From Nocardia arizonensis (lineage in GTDB: Bacteria; Actinomycetota; Actinomycetes; Mycobacteriales; Mycobacteriaceae): 34,528 bases of DNA. How positions within the stretch are numbered: the stretch's first letter is position 1; each line of letters starts with the position of its first letter. Under the pieces are notes generated by a model. The model was not told the DNA's origin. It saw nothing but the letters and a program-made list of their open reading frames with translations, and searched no databases. Below, one piece after another: positions 24,605 to 32,921 of the stretch. Made by a program: the position numbers and the translations under genes. The stretch lies in contig NZ_LGYZ01000098.1 of the NCBI RefSeq assembly GCF_001310275.1, positions 1-34,528 of the forward strand. Reading direction: 5' to 3'.

Positions 24605-26914
24605 ATGGCCAATATCAGCGACGGATACGGGAGCAGCGTCCTCGGATATCCGAGGATCGGACCGCACCGGGAACTCAAGCGCGCGCTCGAGGCGTACTGG
24701 CATGGCGCCCTGGACAAGCAGGGATTGCTAGAGGTCGGACGTGACATCCAGGAGCGCCAGTTCAGCGAGTTGGCCGCGACCGGCCTGACCCAGGTGCCGG
24801 GTAACACCTTCTCCTTCTATGACCATGTTCTGGACAACGCGTTGTTGTTCGGCGCGGTGCCCGCTCGGTTCCAGGAGCACCGGGACGGGATGGATCCGCT
24901 GGATTTCTATTTCCTGATGGCGCGCGGTCGTCCTGATCTGCCGCCGCTGGAGCTGGTTCGGTTCTTCGGCACCAATTACCACTACCGCCAGCCCGAGCTC
25001 GACGCCGACACCGAGTTCGCGCTGCATCCGGCGGCTCTGCTCGACGAATGGGATCGCGCGATCGCGCGCGGTATCGAATTGCGTCCGGTGGTTCTCGGCC
25101 CGCTGTCGCTGCTGTTGCTGTCGAAGGCCGGGCGGACGCCGGGCACCGATGAATTCGACACCCTCGACCTGCTGGATCGGCTGCTGCCGCTGTACGAGGA
25201 ATTGTTCGAGATACTGGCCAAGCGCGGTTCGACGTGTGTGCAGCTGGACGAGCCCGCGTTCACCAGTGAGCGGACCGATGCCGAATTGGCCGCCTTCGAA
25301 CGCGCTTATCAGCGACTATCCAAGGCGCCGCTGCGTCCGCGCCTTCTGGTGACGGGGCAGTACGGCGATTTCGGGCCGGCGCTGGCGATTCTCGCGGGCA
25401 CCGGCGTCGAGGCGATCGGCTTGGACCTCGCCACGCATCGGGTGCGGCCGGAGGATCTGGCGAAGATTCCGGGGATTCGACGTAAGCGCCTGTACGCGGG
25501 TGTGATCAACGGTCGCAATGTCTGGCGCGCGGATCGTTACGTGACGTTGGAGTACCTGAACGAGTTGGCGCAGGTGTGCCCGGATCTGGTGGTGTCCACC
25601 GGCACGACATTGCTGCACGTGCCCTACGATCTGCTGGCCGAATACGATATCGACGGTCACGTCGCCGATCGGCTCGCGTTCGCGAAGCAGAAGGTGGGCG
25701 AGGTGGTCTCGCTGGCGAAGGCGTTGACAGAGGGTCCGTCGGACAAGTGGCGCAAGCGGCCGACCGAGGTGCATTTCAAGCAGAAGCACGCGGTGCGCCA
25801 GCGCGTGTACGCCATCACTCCGGAGATGCGGCAGCGTGAGCCCTACGAGGTGCGTCGCGCCGCACAGCAGGAGCGGTTGAATCTGCCGCCGGTGCCCGCG
25901 ACGACGCTCGGTTCGTTCCCGCAGACCGGGCAGGCCCGTCAGGCCAGGCACGAACTGGGTGCGGGGCGGCTGTCCTACGACGAGTACCGCAAGCGGATCG
26001 AGGCCGAGATCGAGGGCACGATCCGCTTGCAGGAGGACATCGGTCTCGATGTGCTCGTGCACGGCGAACACGAGCGAAACGACATGATCCAGTATTTCGC
26101 CGAACTGCTCGACGGGTTCGCGACCACCCATTTCGGCTGGGTGCAGGTGTACGGGTCGCGTTGTGTGCGGCCGCCGATCATCTACGGCGACGTGTCACGT
26201 CCGGCGCCCATGTCGGTGGAGTGGATCAGCTACGCCCAGTCGCTGACCGACAAGCCGGTCAAGGGCATGGTCACCGGTCCGGTGACCATGATCGCGCGGT
26301 CGTTCGTGCGCCAGGACCAGCCGCTGTACGAGACCGCCGATCAGGTCGCGCTCGCCATACGGGATGAGGTGGTCGACCTGGAGAAGGCGGGAATCGCGAT
26401 CATCCAGGTGGACGAACCGGCGATCCGCGAATTGCTGCCGCCGCGCCCCGAGGGCCGCGCGGAGTATCTGCGCTGGGCCGTGGCGGCGTTCCGGCTGGCG
26501 ACCTCCGGTGTCGGCCCGGCGACCCAGATCCACACCCATATCGGGTATTCGGGTCGCGCCGAGGTCGTCGAGGCGATCGAGGAACTCGACGCCGACGTGA
26601 CCGCGATCGTCGCGACCCGCTCCATCGAGTGGGTGCTCAAGGCGTTGACCGAGGACTGCGCGTCGGGGCACGGGCTGAGCCACGGTGTCGGGCCGGGCGT
26701 GTACGAGAGCCGCTCGGCGCGCATCCCGGACATCGATGAACTCGACGAATTGCTCACCGCGGCGGCCGGTGCGGTGACCGCGGAACGGCTGTGGGCGAAT
26801 CCGGACGGCGGTCTGAAGACTCGCCACTACTGGCAGCTCGAGCCCGCACTGCGGAATCTGGTCGCGGCGGCCCGTCGGGTGCGCAGGCGCGCCGCCGCGG
26901 GCGATCGGTCGTGA
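24605..26914 (+). CDS. MetE homologue lacking most zinc ligands (methionine synthase-like)
   Basis: A 769-residue protein aligning over its whole length with cobalamin-independent methionine synthase. The N-terminal half has GYPRIGPHRELKRALE (14-29). The C-terminal half has ATTLGSFPQT, VHGEHERNDMIQYF, YGSRCVRPPIIYGDVSRP and IIQVDEPAIRE. The known zinc site is His-x-Cys, Glu, Cys (E. coli His641, Cys643, Glu665, Cys726). Here the His is kept (His645 in IHTHIGYS) but the others are Gly647, Val669 (AIVATRS instead of SIEAxRS) and Gly735 (NPDGGLKTR instead of NPDCGLKTR). The Trp of GPVTILxWSF is Arg (GPVTMIARSF). The frame is intact with good codon use, so it is probably expressed but not as an ordinary methionine synthase. 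AGAGG lies nine bases before the ATG. Confidence 0.9.
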   Translation: MANISDGYGSSVLGYPRIGPHRELKRALEAYWHGALDKQGLLEVGRDIQERQFSELAATGLTQVPGNTFSFYDHVLDNALLFGAVPARFQEHRDGMDPLDFYFLMARGRPDLPPLELVRFFGTNYHYRQPELDADTEFALHPAALLDEWDRAIARGIELRPVVLGPLSLLLLSKAGRTPGTDEFDTLDLLDRLLPLYEELFEILAKRGSTCVQLDEPAFTSERTDAELAAFERAYQRLSKAPLRPRLLVTGQYGDFGPALAILAGTGVEAIGLDLATHRVRPEDLAKIPGIRRKRLYAGVINGRNVWRADRYVTLEYLNELAQVCPDLVVSTGTTLLHVPYDLLAEYDIDGHVADRLAFAKQKVGEVVSLAKALTEGPSDKWRKRPTEVHFKQKHAVRQRVYAITPEMRQREPYEVRRAAQQERLNLPPVPATTLGSFPQTGQARQARHELGAGRLSYDEYRKRIEAEIEGTIRLQEDIGLDVLVHGEHERNDMIQYFAELLDGFATTHFGWVQVYGSRCVRPPIIYGDVSRPAPMSVEWISYAQSLTDKPVKGMVTGPVTMIARSFVRQDQPLYETADQVALAIRDEVVDLEKAGIAIIQVDEPAIRELLPPRPEGRAEYLRWAVAAFRLATSGVGPATQIHTHIGYSGRAEVVEAIEELDADVTAIVATRSIEWVLKALTEDCASGHGLSHGVGPGVYESRSARIPDIDELDELLTAAAGAVTAERLWANPDGGLKTRHYWQLEPALRNLVAAARRVRRRAAAGDRS

Positions 26915-26929
26915 GCCGAGGCGGGGCGC

Positions 26930-28141
26930 TCAGGATTTCGGGCGCCGTGCTCCGGTGAGTCGAGAGGGCAACTCGCGCAACCACTGTCGCCCTGGCTTCT
27001 TGGGCGCGGGCGCGGCGGGTTCCTCTCGCACCTCGTAGCGCTGGATGTAGGCGCCCGCGAACGCCTGTACGGTCGCGGTCACCGGTATGGCCAGCAGCGC
27101 GCCGGTGGCCCCCAATAGCGCGGCGCCCGCCAATACCGCGCCGAAGGCCACGGCCGGATGCATGTCCAGGGTGGTCGCGGTGATGCGCGGTTGCAGCACA
27201 TAGTTCTCGAATTGCTGGTAGAGCACGATGAATCCGAGAATCCACAGGGCGGTGACGGGACTGCCGACCAGCGCTACGACGACAGGCAGCGCGCCCGCGA
27301 GATAGGTGCCGACCGTCGGAATGAACTGCGACACCACACCGACCCACACGGCCAGGGCGAACGCCGACGGCACGTCGAGCACCCGCAGCGCCACGTAGTG
27401 CGCGAGCGTCGAGCACAGTGCGAGCAGACCGCGCGAATAGATGTAGCCGCCGGTCTTGTCGACCGCGATATCCCAGGCCAAGAGTATGTGGTGCTGTTTG
27501 CTCGGCGGCAGCAGTGAGGTGACCGCGTGCCGGAATCGCGGTCCGTCGGCCGCGAAATAGTAGGTGAACAGCAGTACGCCCAGCGCTTGGAACAGCGCGC
27601 CGACGGCGGCGGTGCCGATGCCCCAGGCGTTTTCGGCCAGGCCAACCAGATAGCCCTCGAGTTTGTCGCTCCATTCGGTGGCGTACTTCTGGATGTCGGT
27701 ACCGGAAAGATCCTGGTGGAAGGTCCGATTGAACCAATCCACCATGTGGTCGGCGTAGTCCGGCGCATTCTGCACGAGTGTGGTGACCTGGCTGACGAGC
27801 AGTGCGCCGAGCGTCCAGACGAAACCCACCACGACCAGCAGCAATCCCGAGAACACGATGCCGGTGGCGAGGCCGCGCCGTACGCCGCGCGCGGCGAGCC
27901 AGTTCACCGCGGGTTCGATGGCGAATGCCAGGAACAGCGAGATCAGCAGGACGGTGAGCAGGCCCTGGAGGCGTTGCAGCACCCAGAAACTCGCGATGAG
28001 TCCGGCGACGGTGGCCGCGGCGAGCAGGAAGGCCCGAGGCAGCCACGGCGGCGGCGCGGCGGCGCGATCCGTGGCGCCGCCCGCCGCGGCGGTCGATTCC
28101 GCGGGCTCGGTGGGCGGCGGGGCGGCGTCTTCGGCGGGCAC
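26930..28141 (-). CDS. AI-2E family membrane transporter
   Basis: A 403-residue polytopic membrane protein of the AI-2E/PerM family. A Pro/Ala-rich cytoplasmic N-terminus (to about 32) leads to paired helices (FLLAAATVAGLIASFWVLQRL and LLTVLLISLFLAFAIEPAVNWL, the latter ending in the family's EPAVNWL), a soluble middle, and C-terminal helices with SQFIPTVGTYLAGALPV and QQFENYVLQPRI, both characteristic. Members export varied small molecules or act as antiporters; the substrate here is unknown. GTG 28141 is used as start. It converges with metE at a distance of 15 bases. Confidence 0.9.
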   Translation of the reverse strand: MPAEDAAPPPTEPAESTAAAGGATDRAAAPPPWLPRAFLLAAATVAGLIASFWVLQRLQGLLTVLLISLFLAFAIEPAVNWLAARGVRRGLATGIVFSGLLLVVVGFVWTLGALLVSQVTTLVQNAPDYADHMVDWFNRTFHQDLSGTDIQKYATEWSDKLEGYLVGLAENAWGIGTAAVGALFQALGVLLFTYYFAADGPRFRHAVTSLLPPSKQHHILLAWDIAVDKTGGYIYSRGLLALCSTLAHYVALRVLDVPSAFALAVWVGVVSQFIPTVGTYLAGALPVVVALVGSPVTALWILGFIVLYQQFENYVLQPRITATTLDMHPAVAFGAVLAGAALLGATGALLAIPVTATVQAFAGAYIQRYEVREEPAAPAPKKPGRQWLRELPSRLTGARRPKS

Positions 28142-28192
28142 ACGGCCAAGGTACCCATGCGCGCCGTCGTTTGTCGCGGCGGCGAGCCCGGA

Positions 28193-29245
28193 TCACATGG
28201 TCGCGGCGTCGATGACGAATCGGTAGCGGACGTCGCTGGCGACCACTCGTTCGTAGGCGCCGTCGATCTCGTCGGCCGCGATGAGTTCGATCTCCGCGCC
28301 GATGCCGTGCGCCGCGCAGAAGTCGAGCATCTCCTGGGTCTGCGCGATGCCGCCGATCATCGAGCCGGCCAGCGAGCGGCGCAGGCCCGCGATGGTGAAC
28401 GAGCGCACGCTCATCGGCTGATCGGGCAGTCCGAGGACGACCAGGGTGCCGTCGAGGGCGAGCAGGCGCAGGTAATTGTCGATCGGCAGATCCGCCGCGA
28501 CGGTGTTGAGAATGAGGTCGAAACTGTTGCGCAGGTCGCGGAAGGTCTGCTTGTCGCTGGTCGCGTAGTAGTGGCGGGCGCCGAAGCGTACGCCGTCCTC
28601 CTGTTTGCTCAGCGAGTGGCTGAGCACCGTGACCTCGGCCCCCATGGCGGCGGCGAGTTTGACCCCGACGTGACCGAGCCCGCCCATGCCGATGATCGCG
28701 ACCTTCTTGCCCGGACCCGCGCCCCAGTGCCGCAGCGGCGAGAACAGCGTGATGCCCGCACACAGCAGCGGCGCCGCCACGTCAAGACCGATGCCGTCGG
28801 GAATGGACAGCACGAAATCCTCGGTGACCACGATCTGCGTGGCATAGCCGCCGAGGGTGTGGCCTTCGGCCTGAACCGACGGGTCGACCGCGCTGTTATA
28901 GGTCATGACGGTGCCGCGGGCGCAGTACTGCTCCTCGTCGGCAAGGCACGGTCCGCAGACCCCGCAGGAGCCGACCATGCAGCCCACGCCGACCCGATCG
29001 CCCACGGCGAACTTGCCGACGGCCGCGCCTACGGCGGCGACGGTGCCCGCGATCTCGTGACCGGGGACGCACGGATAGCGCGTGCGGCCCCATTCGTTGC
29101 GCGCGGTGTGGATATCGGAATGGCAGATGCCCGCGTAGGCGATATCGATCAGCACGTCGTGCGGGCCGGGTTCCCGCCGTTCGACGGTGACCTTCTCGAA
29201 GGTTCCCTCGGGCGTGGACAGCGCGTACGCGGCGGCGGTGCTCAT
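28193..29245 (-). CDS. NAD(P)-dependent zinc alcohol dehydrogenase (AdhC/YahK-like)
   Basis: A 350-residue cytoplasmic medium-chain dehydrogenase. Catalytic zinc ligands are expected at Cys41 (AGICHSD) and His63-Glu64 (PGHE), structural zinc at Cys94, 97, 100 and 108 (GSCGVCGPC ... QYC). The nucleotide motif is GMGGLGH, and the Ser-rich VLSHSLSK after it favours NADPH. It resembles AdhC of mycobacteria and aldehyde reductases of the cinnamyl-alcohol type. ATG 29245 (MSTAAAYALS) is chosen although the frame is open to 29299. Divergent from the protease gene across a gap with a 17-bp tandem repeat. Confidence 0.93.
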   Translation of the reverse strand: MSTAAAYALSTPEGTFEKVTVERREPGPHDVLIDIAYAGICHSDIHTARNEWGRTRYPCVPGHEIAGTVAAVGAAVGKFAVGDRVGVGCMVGSCGVCGPCLADEEQYCARGTVMTYNSAVDPSVQAEGHTLGGYATQIVVTEDFVLSIPDGIGLDVAAPLLCAGITLFSPLRHWGAGPGKKVAIIGMGGLGHVGVKLAAAMGAEVTVLSHSLSKQEDGVRFGARHYYATSDKQTFRDLRNSFDLILNTVAADLPIDNYLRLLALDGTLVVLGLPDQPMSVRSFTIAGLRRSLAGSMIGGIAQTQEMLDFCAAHGIGAEIELIAADEIDGAYERVVASDVRYRFVIDAATM

Positions 29246-29277
29246 GCGTACATGCCTACCGCCGTCCGCGGGCGTTT

Positions 29278-29311
29278 GCCAAGTAGGTGGGGTAGCCAAG
29301 TGGGTGGGGTA
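29278..29311. repeat. Two tandem 17-bp direct repeats in a divergent promoter region
   Basis: GCCAAGTAGGTGGGGTA is followed at once by GCCAAGTGGGTGGGGTA, one mismatch. They lie 33 bases upstream of the alcohol dehydrogenase start and 82 bases upstream of the protease start. Such direct repeats often bind response regulators or activators. The regulator is unknown. Confidence 0.6.
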
Positions 29312-29392
29312 TCGGTCTGGTCGGCATTCGCCCTGCGGGCGCGGATTTGTGGTGACAATGGAATCCGTCAGTCAGTCGACGGCGGGAGAGCG

Positions 29393-30526
29393 ATGGGCGA
29401 CGAAGCGCACGGCGCGACCGAGTACGGTGTGGCCGACCCGCAGCGCGGCGGCGGACGTGTTCTCGCGCTCATCGTCGCCGCGGTCCTGGCCGCGACGGCC
29501 TTCCTCGGATATCGCGGTGAACTGCCCGGACTCGCCCCCTTCGGCGGTGCGGGCACGGCGGTCGCGCCGGTCGTCCAGGAGCCGATGCCGCCGCTGGACC
29601 CGGTCGCGGTGGCCTCGGTCGTACAGCCCGCACTGGTCAACATCAGCACCATCGCGCGTCCGCTCGGCACCGGCGCCGCCGGTTCCGGCATCGTGCTGAG
29701 CGCGGACGGGCAGGTATTGACCAGCCATCACGTGGTGAAGGGCGCCGACACCGTGACGGTCACCGATGTGGGCAACGGCACGGTCTACCGCGCGACGGTG
29801 CTCGGCTACGATTCCACCGCCGATATCGCGCTGATCGCCCTGGAGGGCGCGCACGGGCTCGCGGTGGCGCGGGTGGGCAGTTCGGCGGCGGTGCGATTGC
29901 GCGACGAGGTGATGGCGATCGGCAACGCGGGCGGCGTCGGCGGGACACCGACCGCCGTCGGCGGCGTCATCACCGATGTGAACAGCACCATCGTGGCGCT
30001 CAATGCCGCCGATCTCACCCGCAAGGCGCTCACCGGGATGCTGGAAGTCGCCGCGCCGGTCACCTCCGGTCAGTCCGGCGGGGCGCTCGCCGACCGGTGG
30101 GGTGCGGTCGTCGGGGTGGTGACCGCGGCGTCCGGGCAGCCGCAGCGCGACGCCGGGCGCGAGCCGAACGGATACGCCGTGCCCATCGACGCCGCCATGC
30201 GGGTGGTTGAGCAGATCCGCTCCGGTACGCCCACCGACACCGTGCACATCGGTCCCACCGCGACCCTCGGCGTGCTCATCTCCGACGCCGGTCCGACCGG
30301 GGCGCGCGTCGATGTCGCCCTCTTCGGCTCGCCCGCCTACGAAGCGGGCCTGCTCGAGGGCGAGGTGATCGTGTCGGTGGACGGTCAGGCCGTGAGCACG
30401 GCGCGCGCCCTGCGCTCGGCGATCAACCTGCGCAAACCCGCGGACAAGGTGCGCCTCGGCGTGCTCGGCGCGGACGGGGCGCCGCGCACCGTTGACGTGG
30501 TGCTGGCGCTCGGCACCCCGAACTAG
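29393..30526 (+). CDS. HtrA-like trypsin-family serine protease with PDZ domain
   Basis: A 377-residue membrane-anchored S1C protease. A cytoplasmic N-terminus leads to one helix (VLALIVAAVLAATAFLGY, 23-40). The protease domain has triad His113 (TSHHVV), Asp144 (TADIALI) and Ser228 (TSGQSGGAL). A C-terminal PDZ domain (about 270-375) has SPAYEAGLLEGEVIVSVDGQ. It probably degrades or processes damaged proteins outside the membrane. ATG 29393 follows GGGAGA; upstream open frame belongs to no gene. It converges with the VKOR gene with three bases between stops. Confidence 0.92.
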   Translation: MGDEAHGATEYGVADPQRGGGRVLALIVAAVLAATAFLGYRGELPGLAPFGGAGTAVAPVVQEPMPPLDPVAVASVVQPALVNISTIARPLGTGAAGSGIVLSADGQVLTSHHVVKGADTVTVTDVGNGTVYRATVLGYDSTADIALIALEGAHGLAVARVGSSAAVRLRDEVMAIGNAGGVGGTPTAVGGVITDVNSTIVALNAADLTRKALTGMLEVAAPVTSGQSGGALADRWGAVVGVVTAASGQPQRDAGREPNGYAVPIDAAMRVVEQIRSGTPTDTVHIGPTATLGVLISDAGPTGARVDVALFGSPAYEAGLLEGEVIVSVDGQAVSTARALRSAINLRKPADKVRLGVLGADGAPRTVDVVLALGTPN

Positions 30527-30529
30527 ACG

Positions 30530-31096
30530 CTAGACCAGCGACATCCAGTAGTCCTGGAAGCGCAGGAACACCAGCAGCAGCACGACCGCGAAGAAGATCG
30601 CCACGAGTGTCCAGCGCCACTCCGCCAGGATGCCGAGCGGTCCGCGCCTGCCGTTCCACAGCACACCGGTGGATACGGCCAGCAGCGGGGTGATGACGGC
30701 CCACACCACCATGCAGTACGGGCACAGCGCGTTGATCCGGTAGAGACTCTGGAAGATCAGCCAGCAGACGAAGATCACACCGAGCAGGTTGCCCAGCCAC
30801 AGCCCGCCCCAGATCCAGCGCGGGAAGCGCACCGCCGCGACGCTGAGCACCCCGAGGGTTACCACGACGGAGAAGGCGGCGATGCCGATCAGCGGATTGG
30901 GGAAGCCGAAGACGGCGGCCTGCTCGGTGACCATCACCGACCCGCAGGACAGGATGGGGTTGATGCTGCACGAAGGTCGGTAGCCGGGATCGGTCAACAG
31001 TTTGAACCGTTCGACGGTCAGCGTCACCGAGGCCAGCCAGCCCGCGAGCCCGCCGAGCAGCAGCAGCCACGCGGATCTGGGCGGTACCTCGATCAT
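30530..31096 (-). CDS. Vitamin K epoxide reductase (VKOR) family protein
   Basis: A 188-residue membrane protein with about five helices. The conserved cysteines are the loop pair Cys43 and Cys51 (SCSINPILSCG) and the active-site pair Cys125/Cys128 in ALCPYCM. It reoxidises a periplasmic DsbA-like oxidase using menaquinone, so it drives disulfide formation in exported proteins. Its ATG overlaps the stop of the DsbA-like gene (ATGA), its probable partner. This replaces DsbB, as usual in actinobacteria. Confidence 0.94.
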   Translation of the reverse strand: MIEVPPRSAWLLLLGGLAGWLASVTLTVERFKLLTDPGYRPSCSINPILSCGSVMVTEQAAVFGFPNPLIGIAAFSVVVTLGVLSVAAVRFPRWIWGGLWLGNLLGVIFVCWLIFQSLYRINALCPYCMVVWAVITPLLAVSTGVLWNGRRGPLGILAEWRWTLVAIFFAVVLLLVFLRFQDYWMSLV

Positions 31097-31848
31097 CGGC
31101 TCGCGGCGGCGATCGCCTCGGCGAGGCCGCTCGGGTTGACCTGCTTACCGTCGACGAAAACCGTCGGGGTGGACTGGATGCCGTCGTCGAAGGCCTGCTG
31201 GGTCTTGGCCTTGACGAACTTATCGTAGGTGCGGTCGGTGATGCAGCCCGCGACGTCGTCGGAATAGCCTGCCGATTTCGCGATCAGGATCAGCTGGTCG
31301 TCGGTGAGACCGGTGCTGCCCTCGGCGGGTTGCTGTTCGTACATGCTGCCGATCCAAGCCTGGTATTTGCTCGGATCCTGGGCGGCGACGCAGTAGGAGG
31401 CGTTGGCGGCGCGGCTCGAGTACTCGGTGCCGGAGGAGGCCCGGTCGAGGAAGGAGATGATGTTGTACTCGACGGCGCCGGTGCCGCTCGACACGGTGTT
31501 CTCCAGCGTCTGGCGGTTGGCCGCCTCGAACGCCTTGCAGGCCGGGCACTGCAGGTCGGCGACGACGCGCACGGTGACCTTGGCGTCGGGCTTGCCGATG
31601 CGGATGGAGCCGTTGTCGGTGACGCTTCCGGTGATCCCGTTCTGGTTCGTGCCCGCGGCGATCGTCGGGGTCGAGCCAGGAGCGTCCTTGTCGGCCTTCT
31701 TGACCGCGATGCCGATTCCGATGGCGGCGATGAGTCCGATGAGGACGACGGCTACGCCGACCTGGATCAGGATTCTGCGGTTCCGGTCGGCATTCTGCGC
31801 TTTCGTCAGCGCACTCGGGGTCTTCCGTCCAGCCGGGTTCTTGCTCAC
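31093..31848 (-). CDS. DsbA-like membrane-anchored thiol oxidase
   Basis: A 251-residue protein with a basic cytoplasmic N-terminus and one helix (LIQVGVAVVLIGLIAAIGIG, 27-46). An external thioredoxin-fold domain carries QCPACKAF (redox Cys101 and Cys104) and a cis-Pro loop STPTVFVDGK. An extra Cys pair lies in ASYCVAA and VAGCITD, as in mycobacterial DsbA. It oxidises secreted proteins and is recharged by the overlapping VKOR. GTG 31848 is chosen because earlier in-frame sequence (to 32058) has no coding character; the ribosome site is weak. Confidence 0.9.
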   Translation of the reverse strand: MSKNPAGRKTPSALTKAQNADRNRRILIQVGVAVVLIGLIAAIGIGIAVKKADKDAPGSTPTIAAGTNQNGITGSVTDNGSIRIGKPDAKVTVRVVADLQCPACKAFEAANRQTLENTVSSGTGAVEYNIISFLDRASSGTEYSSRAANASYCVAAQDPSKYQAWIGSMYEQQPAEGSTGLTDDQLILIAKSAGYSDDVAGCITDRTYDKFVKAKTQQAFDDGIQSTPTVFVDGKQVNPSGLAEAIAAASR

Positions 31849-31901
31849 CGTGCGTTCACCACGCCTTTCGCTCGCCTGCCGGTTTCGCCTGCCGCCACGA
31901 T

Positions 31902-31920
31902 GGTAGTTCCGGGTAGTTCC
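31902..31920. repeat. 9-bp direct repeat upstream of the DsbA-like gene
   Basis: GGTAGTTCC occurs at 31902-31910 and 31912-31920, a 10-base period. Read on the minus strand it is GGAACTACC twice, 54-72 bases before the start. GGAAC resembles the -35 of SigE/SigH-type promoters, but I find no matching GTT -10. Confidence 0.35.
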
Positions 31921-31970
31921 CGGCAGCGGTGGGGCACGGTCCACATCATCGTGGGTGAACCTGAGAGATT

Positions 31971-32010
31971 CCGAAAGATCGGTTGTCACCCTCGTGCCGG
32001 TGACTTTCGG
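31971..32010. promoter_or_regulatory. Nested inverted repeat in the dsbA / espG-like gap
   Basis: CCGAAA (31971-31976) pairs with TTTCGG (32005-32010), and GTCACC (31985-31990) with GGTGAC (31999-32004), around an 8-base centre. An 8-base bulge lies on one side. It may be an operator or a leader hairpin in the 278-base divergent gap. Confidence 0.35.
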
Positions 32011-32085
32011 CCGGTGGCCGGCGTCCTTTGCGATCTTGCGAAACCAATCGTGCGCCACATCACAGGGGCGGCACGCGGCGAAGCG

Positions 32086-32104
32086 GGTAACGACAGTCGT
32101 TACC
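32086..32104. promoter_or_regulatory. Perfect 19-bp operator-like palindrome
   Basis: GGTAACGAC-A-GTCGTTACC is perfectly symmetric, with two more matched pairs outside after one mismatch. It ends 22 bases before the ATG at 32127, where a repressor would block initiation. The size and one-base centre fit a dimeric TetR, GntR or MarR-type regulator; none is encoded in the window. Confidence 0.6.
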
Positions 32105-32126
32105 TGCCGGTAGAGTGCCGACCAGT

Positions 32127-32900
32127 ATGGCGGTGGTGGACCGCGGTCGCCGCCCCGACCTGTGGGAGCGGCGTGCGGTGAGATGGGTCTTCACCCCGGA
32201 TGAATTCACCCATGTCTGGGAGAACGAGACGAACCTGGACCGACGGCCGTATCCGATCAATATGATGCCCGCGGCCACCGCCCGCACCGAAGCCGAGTAC
32301 GCCGCATTGCGTTTGCCGCAACGCTTCGCCCGCCAAGCCGACCCCGACCTCGCCGCCGCGCTCATGCTGTGCGCCCGCGGCGACGCCACCACCATCACGA
32401 TCTCCGGTGAACGCAGCCGCGCGGACGCGCGGGACGCCAGTGACGGCCGCATCCTCGCCTTCGCCGCCGTCGTGCACCACCACGCGGCGATCCTGGTCGC
32501 GACGCCGGACAAGGTCACGGTGTGGATGTGCCACGCCCGCGCGCTGGGCAGACGACTGGTGCAGATCATCGGGGTTGGCCGCCCCGGACAGCTTGGACGT
32601 ATGCGGGAACCGCAGAACGCGGTGCTCAGTCCGGAACCCGATCTCGCCGCGGCGACCAATGGACACCGTGGCGCGACCCTTTTCCGCGAGACCCTGCGCA
32701 AACCAGTGGATTGCCGCGGCTTCATCACAGTGACGGTAGAACCGGACAATCCCATGTCACCGCCCACCCGGCACCGTACCTGGCTCGATTTCACCGGTGA
32801 CGGCCGCTACCTGCTCACCACCTCGCACGATCTGATCCTCACGCCGATCACCGACGAGGATTTCGCGGCGCATTTGCTCCGCCTCGCCCAGATCCGCTGA
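32127..32900 (+). CDS. Second EspG-family ESX-associated protein
   Basis: A 257-residue protein. The start RWVFTPDEFTHVWE, followed by RRPYPINMM, resembles EspG N-termini. The middle AAILVATPDKVTVWMCHARALGRRLVQII (split here AAILVATPDKVTVW and ARALGRRLVQIIG) and the end TWLDFTGDGRYLLTTSHDL match the family's C-terminal strand-helix pattern. It is not adjacent to a PPE-like gene, unlike the copy at 16141. GTG 32115 would add four residues; neither start has a strong ribosome site. A perfect palindrome sits just upstream. Confidence 0.75.
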   Translation: MAVVDRGRRPDLWERRAVRWVFTPDEFTHVWENETNLDRRPYPINMMPAATARTEAEYAALRLPQRFARQADPDLAAALMLCARGDATTITISGERSRADARDASDGRILAFAAVVHHHAAILVATPDKVTVWMCHARALGRRLVQIIGVGRPGQLGRMREPQNAVLSPEPDLAAATNGHRGATLFRETLRKPVDCRGFITVTVEPDNPMSPPTRHRTWLDFTGDGRYLLTTSHDLILTPITDEDFAAHLLRLAQIR

Positions 32901-32921
32901 GCACCGTGGTAGGCATGGACG

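Noticed and set aside
26754..28763. Minus-strand open frame of over 650 codons across the AI-2E and dehydrogenase genes
   Set aside because: Arg/Ala/Gly/Pro-rich translation without domains, a GC-rich third-position shadow of two well-supported genes in other frames.
27527..29392. Very long N-terminal extension of the HtrA-like protease
   Set aside because: It runs antisense through two conserved genes; ATG 29393 with a ribosome site and a normal membrane anchor is the real start.
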